A stretch of 64,000 nucleotides of DNA. Source: Vibrio palustris. GTDB taxonomy: Bacteria; Pseudomonadota; Gammaproteobacteria; Enterobacterales; Vibrionaceae. The stretch is taken from the NCBI RefSeq assembly GCF_024346995.1, contig NZ_AP024887.1, positions 2,356,001 to 2,420,000 on the forward strand. The letters run 5' to 3'. Numbering within the stretch: the stretch's first letter is position 1; the number at the start of each line of letters is the position of its first letter. Position numbers and translations under genes: made by a program. Positions 31,277 to 42,032 of the stretch are shown here, piece by piece. Under the pieces are notes generated by a model. The model ran no database searches. It was not told where the DNA came from and worked only from the letters and a program-made list of their open reading frames with translations.

Positions 31277-31819
31277 ATGTCATTACCACACGTAATTCTT
31301 ACCGTTCTAAGTACACGCGATGCAACGGGCTACGATATCACGAAAGAGTTTTCCGCAAGCATCGGATATTTTTGGAAAGCAAGCCACCAACAAGTTTACC
31401 GTGAACTCAATAAAATGGGACAAACGGGCTTAGTCTCTTGTGTCTTAGAACCACAGGATGGTAAACCTGATCGTAAAGTCTACTCCATTACCGATGCAGG
31501 ACGCAGTGCATTAGGTGAATGGTTTGATCAACCAACCAAACACCCTACCGTTCGTGACGAATTTAGCGCCAAGCTTATGGCTTGTGCAATACAGCCGTCA
31601 GCACCCTTCCGTATTCAACTGGTCGATTTGATTGAAGAGTCAAAAAAATTGGTCGCACACTACCAAGATATTGAAGCGGCACATTACTCAGCGCCAGCCG
31701 AGCTAGACAACACCCAACGTTTAGAGAGACTTACGTTGCGTCGTAATCTACTCCTTCGCCAAGCTTGGATACAATGGGCCGAAGAAGCATTAGCTGAACT
31801 AGAAACGATTAGTGAATAA
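31277..31819 (+). CDS. aphA: Quorum-sensing regulator AphA (PadR family)
   Basis: 180-residue PadR-type winged-helix regulator, nearly identical to V. cholerae AphA through its DNA-binding domain (MSLPHVILTVLSTRDATGYD, then IGYFWKASHQQVYRELNKMG). The C-terminal part is an antiparallel coiled coil used for dimerisation. AphA controls genes at low cell density in vibrios and, in V. cholerae, activates tcpPH. The start at 31277 is set by the family N-terminus; a TTG eight codons upstream keeps the frame open. It is a single gene between ppc and cysE, the position it has in V. cholerae. Confidence 0.96.
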   Translation: MSLPHVILTVLSTRDATGYDITKEFSASIGYFWKASHQQVYRELNKMGQTGLVSCVLEPQDGKPDRKVYSITDAGRSALGEWFDQPTKHPTVRDEFSAKLMACAIQPSAPFRIQLVDLIEESKKLVAHYQDIEAAHYSAPAELDNTQRLERLTLRRNLLLRQAWIQWAEEALAELETISE

Positions 31820-31830
31820 TCAGCAGGCAT

Positions 31831-31867
31831 AAAAAAAGGATGATGGTAAAACATCATCCTTTTTTAT
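31831..31867. terminator. Bidirectional terminator between aphA and cysE
   Basis: AAAAAAGGATGATG-GTAAAA-CATCATCCTTTTTT: a 14-bp stem with A and T flanks that serves both convergent genes. A second small hairpin, CACCGC-ACAAA-GCGGTG, follows at 31888-31904. Confidence 0.93.
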
Positions 31868-31945
31868 ATGGCTCATGTTGTGTTTTTCACCGCACAAAGC
31901 GGTGAGCCATGAAAGCCGATCCTGTCATGTGTTCACAGGGGAAAC

Positions 31946-32767
31946 CTAAATGCCATCACCATACATAAAGTTTTGTGCTCGCCCATTAAACTGCTGATCC
32001 ATATCGAAAGACGGTCTTTGTGACATGGGACGACCGACAATTTTGGCGGGCACTCCCGCCACAGTCGTGTGAGGCGGCACTGGTTGCAAAACTACAGAGC
32101 AAGAGCCAATCTTAGCCCCCTCGCCCACTTCGATATTACCGAGTATTTTCGCACCAGCGCCAATCATCACGCCTTCACGAATCTTAGGATGACGATCACC
32201 GGATTCTTTACCTGTACCACCAAGCGTGACATCTTGCAGAATAGATACATCATCATAAATGACGGCTGTTTCGCCAATGACGATGCCTGTCGCATGATCG
32301 AGCATAATGCCTCGGCCAATTGTCGCGGCAGGGTGAATATCCACTTGGCATGCCACAGATATTTGATTTTGAAAGTACATCGCCAACGCAATACGGCCTT
32401 GCTTCCATAACCAATTAGCCACACGATAACCTTGCAGCGCGTGATATCCTTTGAGATACAATAACGGTACAGAATACATAGAGACAGCCGGATCTCGATT
32501 GACCGTCGCGCAAATATCGCATGCGGCGGCATCCGCAATATTGCTGTCAGACGCGAATGCTTCTTCGATAACCTCTCGTACTGCCATGGCGGGCATCGAG
32601 GGGGTATTTAATCGGTTAGCGAGAATGTAACTTAACGCGGATTGTAAACTATCGTGTTTAATGATCGTGGCATGATAAAAACTCGCCAGCATTGGCTCTT
32701 GTTCTGCCTGCTTGCGTGACTCATCAATAACCGATTTCCAGACTTTTGTTTGTGCGCATTGCTTCAT
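31946..32767 (-). CDS. cysE: Serine O-acetyltransferase
   Basis: 273-residue enzyme that makes O-acetylserine for cysteine synthesis. A helical N-terminal domain (about 1-140) precedes the left-handed beta-helix of hexapeptide repeats with DIHPAATIGRGIMLDHATG (quoted as DIHPAATIG and LDHATG), catalytic His in DHATG, and GDRHPKI. The C-terminal tail, ending MYGDGI, closes with the terminal isoleucine that CysK binds. It follows secB and gpsA on the same strand. Confidence 0.95.
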   Translation of the reverse strand: MKQCAQTKVWKSVIDESRKQAEQEPMLASFYHATIIKHDSLQSALSYILANRLNTPSMPAMAVREVIEEAFASDSNIADAAACDICATVNRDPAVSMYSVPLLYLKGYHALQGYRVANWLWKQGRIALAMYFQNQISVACQVDIHPAATIGRGIMLDHATGIVIGETAVIYDDVSILQDVTLGGTGKESGDRHPKIREGVMIGAGAKILGNIEVGEGAKIGSCSVVLQPVPPHTTVAGVPAKIVGRPMSQRPSFDMDQQFNGRAQNFMYGDGI

Positions 32768-32849
32768 AATGAATTCACTCTGCCCTAAGTTCCCTTAAGA
32801 CGGACATAGAAATATCCACTTATTTTATAATTTGGATAACGACTTAATC

Positions 32850-33887
32850 TTAGTTTCGCTCTGATTTTTTGTCGCGCGCTAACAGATCTTGAGCGGCAAC
32901 ATGAGCATCTTTACCTTGATAAAGTACCTGATAAATTTGTTCAACGATGGGCATTTCGACACCTACACGTTGAGCAAGTAACCACACTTCTTGGGTGTTA
33001 CGGTAGCCTTCGACTACCTGGCCAATCTCTTCTTGGGCAACATCAACATCCTTGCCTGCGCCTAACGCCAGACCAAAACGGCGGTTACGAGATTGATTAT
33101 CTGTGCAGGTTAACACTAAATCCCCTAACCCTGCCATCCCCATGAAAGTTTCCGGTTGCGCCCCTAATGCACTACCTAAGCGTGTCATTTCTGCTAAACC
33201 GCGGGTAATAAGCGCCGTACGAGCATTGGCACCAAAACCAATACCATCTGACATGCCGGCACCAATTGCAATTACATTTTTTACCGCACCACCCAATTGC
33301 ATGCCAATAAAATCATCATTGGCATACACACGAAACGAACGGCTACAGTGAATTTTATCTTGTAAGTCATTTAAGAATTGGGCATCAGGTGAGGCCACAG
33401 AGATCGCCGTCGGCATACCTTTCGCCAGCTCCTTCGCAAACGTCGGCCCAGAAAGCACCGCCAGCGAATGAGACTGTCCTAACACATCAAAGACAACATC
33501 TTGCAATAAACGTCCAGTACCTGGCTCTAACCCTTTAGTTGCCCAGCAGATACGAGAATCGTGCCGTAAGTGCGGCTGCATCTTGGTGAGCACATCACCA
33601 AACACATGGCTTGGAACGACCACCAACACATCACGACAAGCTTGTAATGCCGTATTGAGATCCGATTCAATGATCAAGGACTCTGGAAATGGCGCATCAG
33701 GAAGCAAGGCATGATTGGCACGCTCAGCGTCTAAACGTGCCATGGTTTCTGGGTTATGCCCCCAAAGCACCACATTTTCGCCATGGCGAGCTAACGAGAT
33801 AGCCAAGGCCGTGCCATAAGAGCCCGCACCAATCACAACCATAGAAATGGGTTTTGCGTAAGAATTATGTACTTGTGAATCTTGCAT
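32850..33887 (-). CDS. gpsA: Glycerol-3-phosphate dehydrogenase (NAD(P)+)
   Basis: 345-residue enzyme that reduces dihydroxyacetone phosphate for phospholipid synthesis. The nucleotide loop [12 protein letters not shown] is near residues 17-28; [11 protein letters not shown] holds the catalytic lysine; [18 protein letters not shown] is the substrate segment. ATG at 33887 (MQDSQVHNS) has an AGG site; the open frame extends 24 codons upstream with no better start. It lies between secB and cysE, the conserved order. Confidence 0.95.
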   Translation of the reverse strand: MQDSQVHNSYAKPISMVVIGAGSYGTALAISLARHGENVVLWGHNPETMARLDAERANHALLPDAPFPESLIIESDLNTALQACRDVLVVVPSHVFGDVLTKMQPHLRHDSRICWATKGLEPGTGRLLQDVVFDVLGQSHSLAVLSGPTFAKELAKGMPTAISVASPDAQFLNDLQDKIHCSRSFRVYANDDFIGMQLGGAVKNVIAIGAGMSDGIGFGANARTALITRGLAEMTRLGSALGAQPETFMGMAGLGDLVLTCTDNQSRNRRFGLALGAGKDVDVAQEEIGQVVEGYRNTQEVWLLAQRVGVEMPIVEQIYQVLYQGKDAHVAAQDLLARDKKSERN

Positions 33888-34002
33888 AGCGTTGCCTGAC
33901 GAAAAGGAATGGAATATAGAGTCTAAAACAAAAACGCACAACGTATTGTTATTTAACAATCACGGTGTGCATTTTTTTCGTACTATTGAGTGAAGCTAGC
34001 GC

Positions 34003-34461
34003 TTAAGCGTCTAGTTCAACACCTTGTTCTTCTGCTTGCTGCTGCAAGTAGTTCATGAACAATGCATCAAAGTTCACTGGCGCTAGGTTAAGTTGTGGGA
34101 ATGTACCTTTCACAACTAGGCTAGAAATCGTTTCACGCGCATATGGGAACAAGATATTAGGGCAGAATGCACCTAGACAATGGGCAAGTTGACCTTCTTC
34201 CATTTGTTCTGCTGTGAAAATACCGGCTTGTTGAACTTCACATAGGAAAGCGGTGTCTTCTGAGTTTTTCACTGTGACAGTCAAACGAAGTACCACTTCG
34301 TAAGTTGACTCACCCAGCTCACGGCTTTGCGTGTCAAGATCCAAGTTCACATCTGGATTCCAATCATTTTGGAATACTTCTGGAGAGTTTGGCGCTTCGA
34401 AAGACACATCTTTTAGGTAGATGCGTTGAATTGTGAAGTTTTGTTGTGCTTCTTCAGCCAT
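34003..34461 (-). CDS. secB: Protein-export chaperone SecB
   Basis: 152-residue tetrameric cytosolic chaperone that holds preproteins unfolded and passes them to SecA. The family core is visible: [16 protein letters not shown], and [15 protein letters not shown] in the substrate and SecA-binding part. The acidic C-terminal tail ends GVELDA. It is first in secB-gpsA-cysE. Confidence 0.97.
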   Translation of the reverse strand: MAEEAQQNFTIQRIYLKDVSFEAPNSPEVFQNDWNPDVNLDLDTQSRELGESTYEVVLRLTVTVKNSEDTAFLCEVQQAGIFTAEQMEEGQLAHCLGAFCPNILFPYARETISSLVVKGTFPQLNLAPVNFDALFMNYLQQQAEEQGVELDA

Positions 34462-34627
34462 TGTAATGTCCTTAATTCGATTTTATTCGGGTCAAAAATA
34501 CGTTCAGAGATTATCGAAGAGCCAATAAAATAACGATTTTTGAACAGTAATACGCGGGACGTATCACAGAACCTATCGCCACATGCTTATTTTTTCGCCA
34601 ACATTCTCTGAGCGGGTCAACGTGTGG

Positions 34628-35062
34628 TTACTTTTTACCACGAACAAGTGGCAGATTTGCTTCATTCCAAGAAATCAATCCGCTTTTTAATACACTTACT
34701 TGTTCAAAACCGGCTTTCGCCAGCACATCTGCTGATTGCTGAGCAGTTTGACCCGTTTTACATACCACAATAATGGGGTCGGATTTGTGACTTTCAAGTC
34801 CTGCAAAATTCCCCTCTTTCAAATCAGCAGGTTTGATGTTTAACGCACCCGTAATGTGGCCACGCTTAAACTCTTCTCGGCTACGGACATCAAGCACAAC
34901 ACCATTTTCACGGTTCGTTAAGTTGGTTAACTCTGACGGCGAGATAGTCTTAAACGAACTCGTTGCAGACTTGTAGTAACTAAAGATCAATGCGCCGGCT
35001 AAGGCTACCCAAACGACCGATAGGACTAAATGTTCATGGAAAAAATCAATGTACTCTGACAT
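34628..35062 (-). CDS. Membrane-anchored rhodanese-like sulfurtransferase (YibN type)
   Basis: 144 residues. One N-terminal membrane span (about 12-30, VVWVALAGALIFSYY) and a single rhodanese domain (about 45-140) with the active cysteine near residue 99 in VCKTGQTAQQSA and the DVRSREEFKRGHI segment. The sulfur acceptor is unknown. YibN-type proteins sit beside secB in E. coli and vibrios, as here. Confidence 0.9.
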   Translation of the reverse strand: MSEYIDFFHEHLVLSVVWVALAGALIFSYYKSATSSFKTISPSELTNLTNRENGVVLDVRSREEFKRGHITGALNIKPADLKEGNFAGLESHKSDPIIVVCKTGQTAQQSADVLAKAGFEQVSVLKSGLISWNEANLPLVRGKK

Positions 35063-35191
35063 ATTCTGAGCTCTTTAAGTGACGGTTCAAAAATAGATAA
35101 GAAGTATACCGAGGTTACCCCTATGACGCGAGCGTTTACCTTGCATTAAGCACGCGAAACTCACGAGCATACGTGCAAACTGCGATCTCGA

Positions 35192-36175
35192 TTAGGCGCG
35201 AGGAAACGGAAACGCTGTCACGGTATCAATATGATCCTTGCCCAACGCCAGCATGATCAAACGATCAATACCTAAAGCGACTCCGGCGCATGCTGGCAAA
35301 CCATGCTCTAACGCTGCCAGTAAGTGCTCATCAATAGGTTGAGCGGCTAATCCCATGGCAAGGCGTTTTTGGTTATCCGCTTCAAAACGTGCCCGCTGCT
35401 CCTGCGCATTATCCAACTCATGAAAGCCGTTCGCGAGCTCAATGCCTTTGAAATACACTTCAAACCGCTCGGCCACTCGTGTGTCTTGGGGATTAATCTT
35501 CGCTAATGCGGCTTGTGAAGCTGGGAAATCATACACAAATGCGGGCGCTGTTTGACCAATATGAGGCTCAACTCCCACACTAAAGAGCAATTGCAACACC
35601 GTATCTCTATCGGTTTCATCACAAGTAATGTCGGCTAGCCCTAAGTTGCTCGCGGTCACTTTAAGTTCCTCCAGCGAGGCCTCTAAAGGACAAAGACTGA
35701 GTGTATTTTGAAACGCTTGCTGATAACTCATGGTCTGCGCCGGCTCTGTATTGAGTACCAACCTCAACAGATCATCCATTTCACGCATGAGTTCAACATG
35801 GGTAAACCCCACTCGGTACCACTCAAGCATGGTGAACTCAGGGTTGTGGTAACGACCATTTTCTTCATTACGAAATGCTTTATTAATTTGATAAATCGAA
35901 CCGCTACCGGCGGCCAATAAACGCTTCATATGATATTCAGGACTAGTCATCAAGTAGACCGCTTGGCCATCGGCAAAATCTGGCCCAATGAAGTGGGTTT
36001 TAAACGTATGCAAATGAATATCGGTCACGGTGGCATGGCTTAATGTTGGCGTATCCACTTCCAAAACATCGCGCGCCAGGAAAAACTGACGAATAGCATG
36101 CAAGATGCCAGCACGTGCTTTTAATTGTTCAATAGACGCCGTCGGCGTCCAATCATTAAGACCTGATTGCTGCAT
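35192..36175 (-). CDS. epmA: EF-P--(R)-beta-lysine ligase
   Basis: 327-residue paralogue of class II lysyl-tRNA synthetase that lacks the anticodon-binding domain and attaches (R)-beta-lysine to EF-P Lys34. Class II motifs are seen: [12 protein letters not shown] (motif 2 region), [19 protein letters not shown], and the final [15 protein letters not shown] (motif 3). The gene diverges from frdA, as in E. coli. Its partners efp and epmB are 5-7 kb away in this window. Confidence 0.96.
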   Translation of the reverse strand: MQQSGLNDWTPTASIEQLKARAGILHAIRQFFLARDVLEVDTPTLSHATVTDIHLHTFKTHFIGPDFADGQAVYLMTSPEYHMKRLLAAGSGSIYQINKAFRNEENGRYHNPEFTMLEWYRVGFTHVELMREMDDLLRLVLNTEPAQTMSYQQAFQNTLSLCPLEASLEELKVTASNLGLADITCDETDRDTVLQLLFSVGVEPHIGQTAPAFVYDFPASQAALAKINPQDTRVAERFEVYFKGIELANGFHELDNAQEQRARFEADNQKRLAMGLAAQPIDEHLLAALEHGLPACAGVALGIDRLIMLALGKDHIDTVTAFPFPRA

Positions 36176-36196
36176 AGGTGACCCTTTCGTGGATGT

Positions 36197-36208
36197 ATTG
36201 ATATCAAT
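36197..36208. promoter_or_regulatory. 12-bp perfect palindrome before epmA
   Basis: ATTGATATCAAT is fully self-complementary and lies 22 bp upstream of the epmA start. It resembles two fused FNR half-sites without the required 4-bp spacer, so no regulator is assigned. Confidence 0.25.
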
Positions 36209-36239
36209 GACCTTTCAAAACATTTATACCAGAATTAAA

Positions 36240-36255
36240 TGTGAATGTGGTCACA
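36240..36255. promoter_or_regulatory. CRP site in the epmA/frdA divergent region
   Basis: TGTGA-N6-TCACA, a perfect match to the CRP core, lies about 230 bp before frdA and 65 bp before epmA. I found no full FNR site (TTGAT-N4-ATCAA) in the 311-bp gap and no small gene. Confidence 0.7.
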
Positions 36256-36486
36256 TTTAGCTGTGACTTTAATGTTTCTAAAGTAAAGACCGCAGTAAAT
36301 ACCCTTTTAAATCAATTTTTGCGCCTGTCGCTTTCCATACACTGTTCCCAGCAGATGAAAAAACGTATGCGGTCATCGCATCCTACGCGCCAACACTCAT
36401 AAGCGTAGTGGCGAGACCTCATCACAACACTGGTACTAGCCAACCATAATCGGTCCGGCTTTACACTCATTACTGGGAGGATAACT

Positions 36487-38283
36487 GTGAAAACAATCAC
36501 CACAGATATCGCAATTATCGGTGCAGGTGGCGCGGGTCTTCGTACCGCAATCGCCGCTGCAGAAGCCAACCCTGATCTAGAAGTCGCGTTAATTTCTAAA
36601 GTGTATCCGATGCGCTCACACACCGTCGCAGCCGAAGGTGGCTCCGCCGCGGTCGTCAAAGACGAAGACTCACTCGACAATCACTTCAATGATACCGTTG
36701 GTGGTGGCGACTGGCTCTGTGATCAAGACGTCGTTGACTATTTTGTTTCCCACTCTACCAATGAAATGATCCAAATGGAGCATTGGGGATGCCCGTGGAG
36801 TCGTAAAGAAAACGGTGACGTCAACGTACGCCGCTTTGGGGGAATGAAAATCGAACGTACTTGGTTTGCCGCCGATAAAACTGGCTTCCATATGCTACAT
36901 ACGCTTTTTCAAACCTCTATCAAGTACCCTAATATTAAACGTTTTGATGAATATTTCGTGGTCGATCTCATTGAGCACGAAGGCGAAATTCAAGGTCTTG
37001 TTTGCCTGCATATGTCAGAAGGCGAACTGGTGGTAATTAAAGCCAAGTCGGTTGTCTTAGCCACAGGTGGCGCCGGACGGGTTTATCATTGCAATACTAA
37101 CGGCGGGATTGTCACTGGCGATGGCATGGCATTGGCCTATCGTCATGGCATTCCGCTGAGAGACATGGAATTTGTGCAATATCACCCAACCGGTCTTCCT
37201 GGCACAGGTATTTTGATGACCGAAGGCTGCCGTGGTGAAGGCGGTATCATCATTAACAAACATGGTTATCGTTACCTACAAGACTATGGTATGGGCCCAG
37301 AAACCCCAGTCGGCGAACCTAAAAACAAATACATGGAATTAGGCCCACGTGACAAAGTCTCACAAGCGTTCTGGCACGAACAACAAAAAGGCAACACGAT
37401 TGAGCACCCTCTTGGTGATGTTGTCCTGCTCGATTTACGTCATCTAGGTGAAGAGTATCTGAACGAGCGCCTCCCTTTCATCTGTGAATTAGCCAAAGCC
37501 TACGTCAATGTAGATCCAGCGAAAGAGCCGATTCCTATCCGTCCAACCGTGCATTACACCATGGGCGGTATCGAAGCCAACCTCAATTGTGAAACACGCA
37601 TCAAAGGCCTGTATGCCGTGGGCGAATGTGCATCATCAGGCCTGCATGGCGCCAACCGTTTAGGCTCAAACTCCTTAGCAGAATTTGTCGTCTTCGGCCG
37701 AGTGGCCGGAGAAAACGCCGTCAAACATGCCAATACGTTTGTGGGCTGGAACGAAGACGCCATCCAAGCACAAGTTCAAGAAGTTGAAGCGCGCATTCAA
37801 CGCCTAATGAATCAAGAAGGTGATGAAAACTGGGCCGATATCCGCACGGAAATGGGTCACAGTATGGAAGCCGGATGTGGTATTTACCGCGAAGAACACT
37901 TGATGCAACAGACCATGGATAAAATCAAAGAACTTAAAGCGCGCTATCAACGCATTAGTATCAAAGATAAAGGCAAAGTCTTTAATACTGATCTCTTGTA
38001 TGCCATTGAAGTCGGTTATGGCTTAGATGTGGCAGAAGCCATGGTGCACTCAGCCTACCAACGTAAAGAATCACGCGGCGCACACCAACGCCTTGATGAC
38101 GGCTGCCAAAGCCGTGATGACCAAAATTACCTAAAACATACATTGGCTTACTACGATGCGGAACAATCACCTCGCATTGATTACAGCCCTGTGACCATCA
38201 CGAAATCTCAACCTCAAGAACGCTTATATGGCGACGCTGCAGAAAAAGCCGCCGCTAAGAAAGCTAGCGTGGAGGAGAAATAA
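36487..38283 (+). CDS. frdA: Fumarate reductase flavoprotein subunit
   Basis: 598-residue catalytic subunit that reduces fumarate to succinate as terminal electron acceptor. The FAD loop [14 protein letters not shown] is at the N-terminus; His45 in [10 protein letters not shown] is the covalent FAD attachment residue; [20 protein letters not shown] (quoted as HPTGLPGTG and TEGCRGEG) and [12 protein letters not shown] line the active site. GTG start preceded by GGGAGG at good spacing. It is the first gene of frdABCD; length and FrdCD anchors identify it as fumarate reductase rather than succinate dehydrogenase. Confidence 0.97.
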   Translation: MKTITTDIAIIGAGGAGLRTAIAAAEANPDLEVALISKVYPMRSHTVAAEGGSAAVVKDEDSLDNHFNDTVGGGDWLCDQDVVDYFVSHSTNEMIQMEHWGCPWSRKENGDVNVRRFGGMKIERTWFAADKTGFHMLHTLFQTSIKYPNIKRFDEYFVVDLIEHEGEIQGLVCLHMSEGELVVIKAKSVVLATGGAGRVYHCNTNGGIVTGDGMALAYRHGIPLRDMEFVQYHPTGLPGTGILMTEGCRGEGGIIINKHGYRYLQDYGMGPETPVGEPKNKYMELGPRDKVSQAFWHEQQKGNTIEHPLGDVVLLDLRHLGEEYLNERLPFICELAKAYVNVDPAKEPIPIRPTVHYTMGGIEANLNCETRIKGLYAVGECASSGLHGANRLGSNSLAEFVVFGRVAGENAVKHANTFVGWNEDAIQAQVQEVEARIQRLMNQEGDENWADIRTEMGHSMEAGCGIYREEHLMQQTMDKIKELKARYQRISIKDKGKVFNTDLLYAIEVGYGLDVAEAMVHSAYQRKESRGAHQRLDDGCQSRDDQNYLKHTLAYYDAEQSPRIDYSPVTITKSQPQERLYGDAAEKAAAKKASVEEK

Positions 38284-38284
38284 T

Positions 38285-39019
38285 ATGTCCAATATTAAAG
38301 CCGTCACTATTTTACGCTACGATCCGGCCACGGATGATGAGCCTCATCTGCAAACCTTTGATGTGCCCTACGATGACACCATGTCAGTGTTAGACGCCAT
38401 CGGCTACATTAAAGATAATCTCGACAAAGAGTTATCCTATCGCTGGTCATGTCGTATGGCGATATGCGGCTCTTGCGGCATGATGATTAATAATGTGCCT
38501 AAGCTCGCGTGCAAAGTTTTTCTAAGGGATTATCCAAATGGCGTAACCTTAGAGCCGCTAGCCAATTTCCCTATCGAAAAAGATTTGATTGTCGATATGA
38601 CGCCGTTCATTGAGCGCTTAGAAGCCATCAAACCGTATATCTTAGGTAATGACCGTACTGTGGCCGAAGGCACCAACTCACAAACCCCCGATCAAATGGC
38701 GCGTTACAAACAGTTTGCTGCCTGCATTAACTGTGGACTCTGTTACGCCGCCTGCCCGCAGTTTGGCTTAAACCCAGACTTTTTAGGCCCAGCCGCGCTG
38801 ACATTAGCCCACCGTTACAATCTCGATACTCGTGATAACGGTAAAGCGGAGCGTATGAAGCTCATTAACGGTGATAACGGCGCATGGGGCTGTACCTTTG
38901 TCGGTTACTGCTCACAAGTCTGCCCAAAACACGTGGATCCTGCAGCCGCGGTCAACCAAGGCAAAGTGGAGTCGACCAAAGATTTCATGATTGCCATGTT
39001 AAAACCACAGGAGGCCTAA
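38285..39019 (+). CDS. frdB: Fumarate reductase iron-sulfur subunit
   Basis: 244 residues carrying electrons from the membrane to FrdA. The [2Fe-2S] cysteines are in [10 protein letters not shown] with the fourth in KLAC; the [4Fe-4S] motif is [12 protein letters not shown]; the [3Fe-4S] cluster follows in [16 protein letters not shown] at 38285 starts 1 bp after the frdA stop, with GAGGAGA upstream; the longer open frame overlaps frdA and is not used. Confidence 0.97.
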   Translation: MSNIKAVTILRYDPATDDEPHLQTFDVPYDDTMSVLDAIGYIKDNLDKELSYRWSCRMAICGSCGMMINNVPKLACKVFLRDYPNGVTLEPLANFPIEKDLIVDMTPFIERLEAIKPYILGNDRTVAEGTNSQTPDQMARYKQFAACINCGLCYAACPQFGLNPDFLGPAALTLAHRYNLDTRDNGKAERMKLINGDNGAWGCTFVGYCSQVCPKHVDPAAAVNQGKVESTKDFMIAMLKPQEA

Positions 39020-39022
39020 ATA

Positions 39023-39406
39023 ATGAGTAACCGTAAACCGTATATTCGAGAAACCAAACGCACTTGGTGGCAGGGTCATCCATTTTATCAATACTACATG
39101 GTGCGTGAAGCCACCGTACTACCGCTGATTCTTTTTACTCTTTTTCTCACGATCGGCTTAGGCTCACTCGTGAAAGGACCGGAATCGTGGCAACACTGGC
39201 TACAATTCATGCAAAACCCAGTTGTCATCATCATCAACTGCATTGCACTAGCAGGCAGTCTGTTCCATGCGTTCACGTACTTTAAGATGATGCCGCAAGT
39301 CGTGCCTATCCGCATCAAAGGCCAGCTAGTGAGTAATAAACTCATTATTGCCACCCAGTGGGGCATTGTTGCCGTAATTTCACTGATTGTTTTGTATGTC
39401 GTCTAA
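39023..39406 (+). CDS. frdC: Fumarate reductase membrane anchor subunit C
   Basis: 127-residue protein with three membrane spans (about 25-50, 66-90, 105-127). It begins [15 protein letters not shown], the typical FrdC N-terminus, and carries the menaquinone-site region. It follows frdB by 3 bp. Confidence 0.95.
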   Translation: MSNRKPYIRETKRTWWQGHPFYQYYMVREATVLPLILFTLFLTIGLGSLVKGPESWQHWLQFMQNPVVIIINCIALAGSLFHAFTYFKMMPQVVPIRIKGQLVSNKLIIATQWGIVAVISLIVLYVV

Positions 39407-39416
39407 GGAGACACTT

Positions 39417-39782
39417 ATGATTAATACTCAACCTAAGCGCTCAGATGAACCCATTTGGTGGAGCTTATTTGGCGCAGGCGGCACATGGTTTGCCATGTTA
39501 TCTCCAATTACCATTCTCGTGATTGGTTTACTCGTTCCGCTTGGTGTCATTGATAAAGCATCTTTCGACTATGATCGGGCGAGATTTTTTGTCACGCATT
39601 TATTCGGAGCATTATTTATCATTGCAAGTATTGCCCTTCCCATGTGGCATGCCATGCACCGCGTTCACCACGGTATGCATGATTTAAAAATTCATACAGG
39701 TACCATCGGAAAAATAGCGTGCTATGCCATCAGCGCCTTATTCACTCTAATCGGTGTGCTCTTTATCATACTGCTGTGGTAA
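39417..39782 (+). CDS. frdD: Fumarate reductase membrane anchor subunit D
   Basis: 121-residue partner of FrdC with three membrane spans. [15 protein letters not shown] at the N-terminus and the His-rich [15 protein letters not shown] loop are typical. ATG at 39417 has an AAGGAG site; the open frame starts 10 codons earlier inside frdC and is not needed. Confidence 0.95.
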   Translation: MINTQPKRSDEPIWWSLFGAGGTWFAMLSPITILVIGLLVPLGVIDKASFDYDRARFFVTHLFGALFIIASIALPMWHAMHRVHHGMHDLKIHTGTIGKIACYAISALFTLIGVLFIILLW

Positions 39783-39790
39783 TCACTCAA

Positions 39791-39816
39791 GCGCCGCACG
39801 TATCCAATGCGGCGCC
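39791..39816 (+). terminator. Hairpin after frdD
   Basis: GCGCCGCA-loop-TGCGGCGC, a GC-rich 8-bp stem 9 bp after the frdD stop, followed by CTTATTC. The T-run is weak, so some read-through to the transporter gene is possible. Confidence 0.6.
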
Positions 39817-39925
39817 TTATTCACCCCAAAGCCGGTAGACACTACGCCAACCGACACACAACGAGTGTTGAAATCTTAACACCCAGTTATATCATCACAT
39901 TCTTATTTGAATCGAGGTGCATTCT

Positions 39926-41374
39926 ATGTCTCATCCCACCACTCATAACTGGATAGCAGCCAAACCCATACCACTAATCAGTATTCTTCTGATTGCAACC
40001 ATAGTGTGGCAGTTCACTCCTCCACAAGGACTAACGCTTCCCGCATACCACACAGCGATTATTTTCGTGGCCACGATTGCCGGGATCATTACCAATGTAA
40101 TGCCAACAGGAGCGTTAGCCATTCTCAGTTTAGCCTTCTTTATTGTACTGAGAGCTGGCGGCGCAGCCACACCGAAAGAAGCCGTTACTGATGGCATGAC
40201 GCACTTTAACAATCCTTTGATTTGGCTGATTATCATTGCGTTTACGATTGCTCGCGCCTTCATTAAAACCGGCTTAGGACGGCGGATCGCACTCTTATTG
40301 CTAAGTAAATTTGGTCAGTCGACATTGCGTGTCGCGTACTGTTTAGGTGTGGCGGATTTCTTAATTGCCCCGGCGACGCCCAGTAATACCGCCCGTTCAG
40401 CGATTGTCTCTCCAATTGCCAACTCCTTAGCAAAAACCATCAAAGCGGATGACCGTAAGCTAGGGCAATTTTTAATTTCTTCTTCAGCCGCAATTAATGA
40501 TGCCTCTGCCGTAGGGTTCCAAACTGGCTTTTCAGGCAATCTCGCCTTAATTGGCATAGCCTCAAGCGTCGCTGGTATTCAGTTAGACTTTGCCCATTGG
40601 GCGGCGTATTTATTAGTGCCAGCATTATTTATCCTCGTAGTGCTGCCTTTCTTGCTCTACAAAGTGATCAAACCTGAAACCCGAGAAACTCCCGAAGCGA
40701 CTCAGTTTGCCAAAACCGAATTAGCGACAATGGGGAAAATGAGCGTGATGGAATGGAAACTGGTCTTTGTATTTGTGGGGTTAATCATTGGCTGGGTCGG
40801 CGGCTCTAGCCTAGGGCTCTACTCGACCGCTGCGGCGTTTATTGGCCTATCGGCAATTTTGCTGCTTGGAGTATTAAACTGGGACGATATTAAAAGCGAA
40901 AAAGGCGCTTGGGATACCTTAGTGTGGTTCGCCGTGTTAATGGGTATGGCCAATAACTTAAAGCGTTTAGGCTTCACCGATTGGGTGGGCCATCAAATCT
41001 CTGGATTTCTTGGGGAAACACTCGGCGGTGCTAGTCCTATTGTATTCTTACTGGCGATGATGACGTTCTACTTATTTTTAGCCTATTTTTTTGCATCCGC
41101 GACCGCCAAAGTCGTCGCGATTACCCCAGTCTTTATTGGCGCACTGATCACCTTGCACGTCAGTCCGATGCTGGCGGTACTATCGATTGCGGGTATCAGC
41201 TCTTTAGGTTGTAATCTCGCCACCTATAGCCACGCAAGAAACCCATTATTGATCGGTTACGGTTACCACACGGACGGCGAGTGGATGCGAATTGGTTTAG
41301 TTATCGCTATAAGTAGTGGCGTGCTCTTTATGGCAACAGGGCTCGCGTGGTGGAATATCCTTGGCATTATATAA
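39926..41374 (+). CDS. DASS-family dicarboxylate transporter
   Basis: 482-residue membrane protein with about 12-14 hydrophobic segments. The divalent anion:sodium symporter motifs are visible: APATPSNTARSAIVSPIA (first SNT sodium/substrate loop) and the repeated region SLGCNLATYSHARNPLL. It is closest in pattern to the 2-oxoglutarate/malate and SodiT-like branch. The substrate is not set by sequence; its place 140 bp below frdD suggests C4-dicarboxylates such as fumarate, malate or succinate. ATG at 39926 has a GAGGTGC site; an in-frame GTG three codons upstream overlaps that site. This gene is not between frdD and efp in V. cholerae as I recall. Confidence 0.88.
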   Translation: MSHPTTHNWIAAKPIPLISILLIATIVWQFTPPQGLTLPAYHTAIIFVATIAGIITNVMPTGALAILSLAFFIVLRAGGAATPKEAVTDGMTHFNNPLIWLIIIAFTIARAFIKTGLGRRIALLLLSKFGQSTLRVAYCLGVADFLIAPATPSNTARSAIVSPIANSLAKTIKADDRKLGQFLISSSAAINDASAVGFQTGFSGNLALIGIASSVAGIQLDFAHWAAYLLVPALFILVVLPFLLYKVIKPETRETPEATQFAKTELATMGKMSVMEWKLVFVFVGLIIGWVGGSSLGLYSTAAAFIGLSAILLLGVLNWDDIKSEKGAWDTLVWFAVLMGMANNLKRLGFTDWVGHQISGFLGETLGGASPIVFLLAMMTFYLFLAYFFASATAKVVAITPVFIGALITLHVSPMLAVLSIAGISSLGCNLATYSHARNPLLIGYGYHTDGEWMRIGLVIAISSGVLFMATGLAWWNILGII

Positions 41375-41390
41375 CTCACCTTTGCTACAT

Positions 41391-41418
41391 AAAAAAGGAG
41401 CGCCATGCGCTCCTTTTT
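41391..41418. terminator. Bidirectional terminator between the transporter gene and efp
   Basis: AAAAAAGGAGCGC-CAT-GCGCTCCTTTTT, a 12-bp stem with A and T flanks for the two convergent genes. Confidence 0.92.
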
Positions 41419-41432
41419 CTGTATGAGTCATG

Positions 41433-41999
41433 TTATTTAACACGGCCAACGTATTCTGCTGAACGCGTATCAACGCGAATCACTTCACCAATTTGGATAA
41501 ATAGTGGTACACGAACCACAGCACCCGTTGTAACAGTAGCAGGTTTACCGCCCGTACCTTGAGTATCACCTTTCAAGCCTGGATCAGTTTCTGTTACTTC
41601 CAACTCAACAAAGTTTGGTGGTGTTACAGTAATTGGGTTACCATTCCACAGGGTTAGCGTACATGAGTTGTTTTCAACCAACCATTTCGCATTTTCACCC
41701 ACTGCAGCGGCATCAGCACCGATTTGTTCAAACGTTTGGCTATCCATAAAGTGGAAGAATTCGCCATCGTTGTATAGGTAGTCTAGATCCACGTCTAGTA
41801 CATCAGCCACTTCAACGGTGTCGCCTGACTTGAACGTTTTTTCGATCACTTTTCCGCTCAGCAGTTTACGGATTTTAACACGGTTAAACGCTTGACCTTT
41901 ACCTGGCTTCACATACTCGTTTTCGAGAATGGCGCAAGGCTCATTATCAAGCATAATCTTAAGACCGCCTTTAAATTCATTCGTGCTAACAGTAGCCAT
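41433..41999 (-). CDS. efp: Translation elongation factor P
   Basis: 188-residue factor that relieves ribosome stalling at polyproline stretches. The tip loop [10 protein letters not shown] places Lys34 for beta-lysylation by EpmA and EpmB, both encoded in this window. Three beta-barrel domains of normal length. It is divergent from epmB, 33 bp between start codons. Confidence 0.97.
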   Translation of the reverse strand: MATVSTNEFKGGLKIMLDNEPCAILENEYVKPGKGQAFNRVKIRKLLSGKVIEKTFKSGDTVEVADVLDVDLDYLYNDGEFFHFMDSQTFEQIGADAAAVGENAKWLVENNSCTLTLWNGNPITVTPPNFVELEVTETDPGLKGDTQGTGGKPATVTTGAVVRVPLFIQIGEVIRVDTRSAEYVGRVK

Positions 42000-42032
42000 T
42001 ATATCCTCTTTACATTCTTAGAGTTTCAATCA

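Noticed and set aside
36312..36680. 122-codon minus-strand ORF overlapping the frdA start
   Set aside because: Lies opposite the frdA FAD-binding region; low-complexity Ser/Ala translation, no ribosome site.
41892..42032. 47-codon N-terminal extension of epmB
   Set aside because: It is antisense to efp and not part of the EpmB family; the start at 42033 gives the usual N-terminus.
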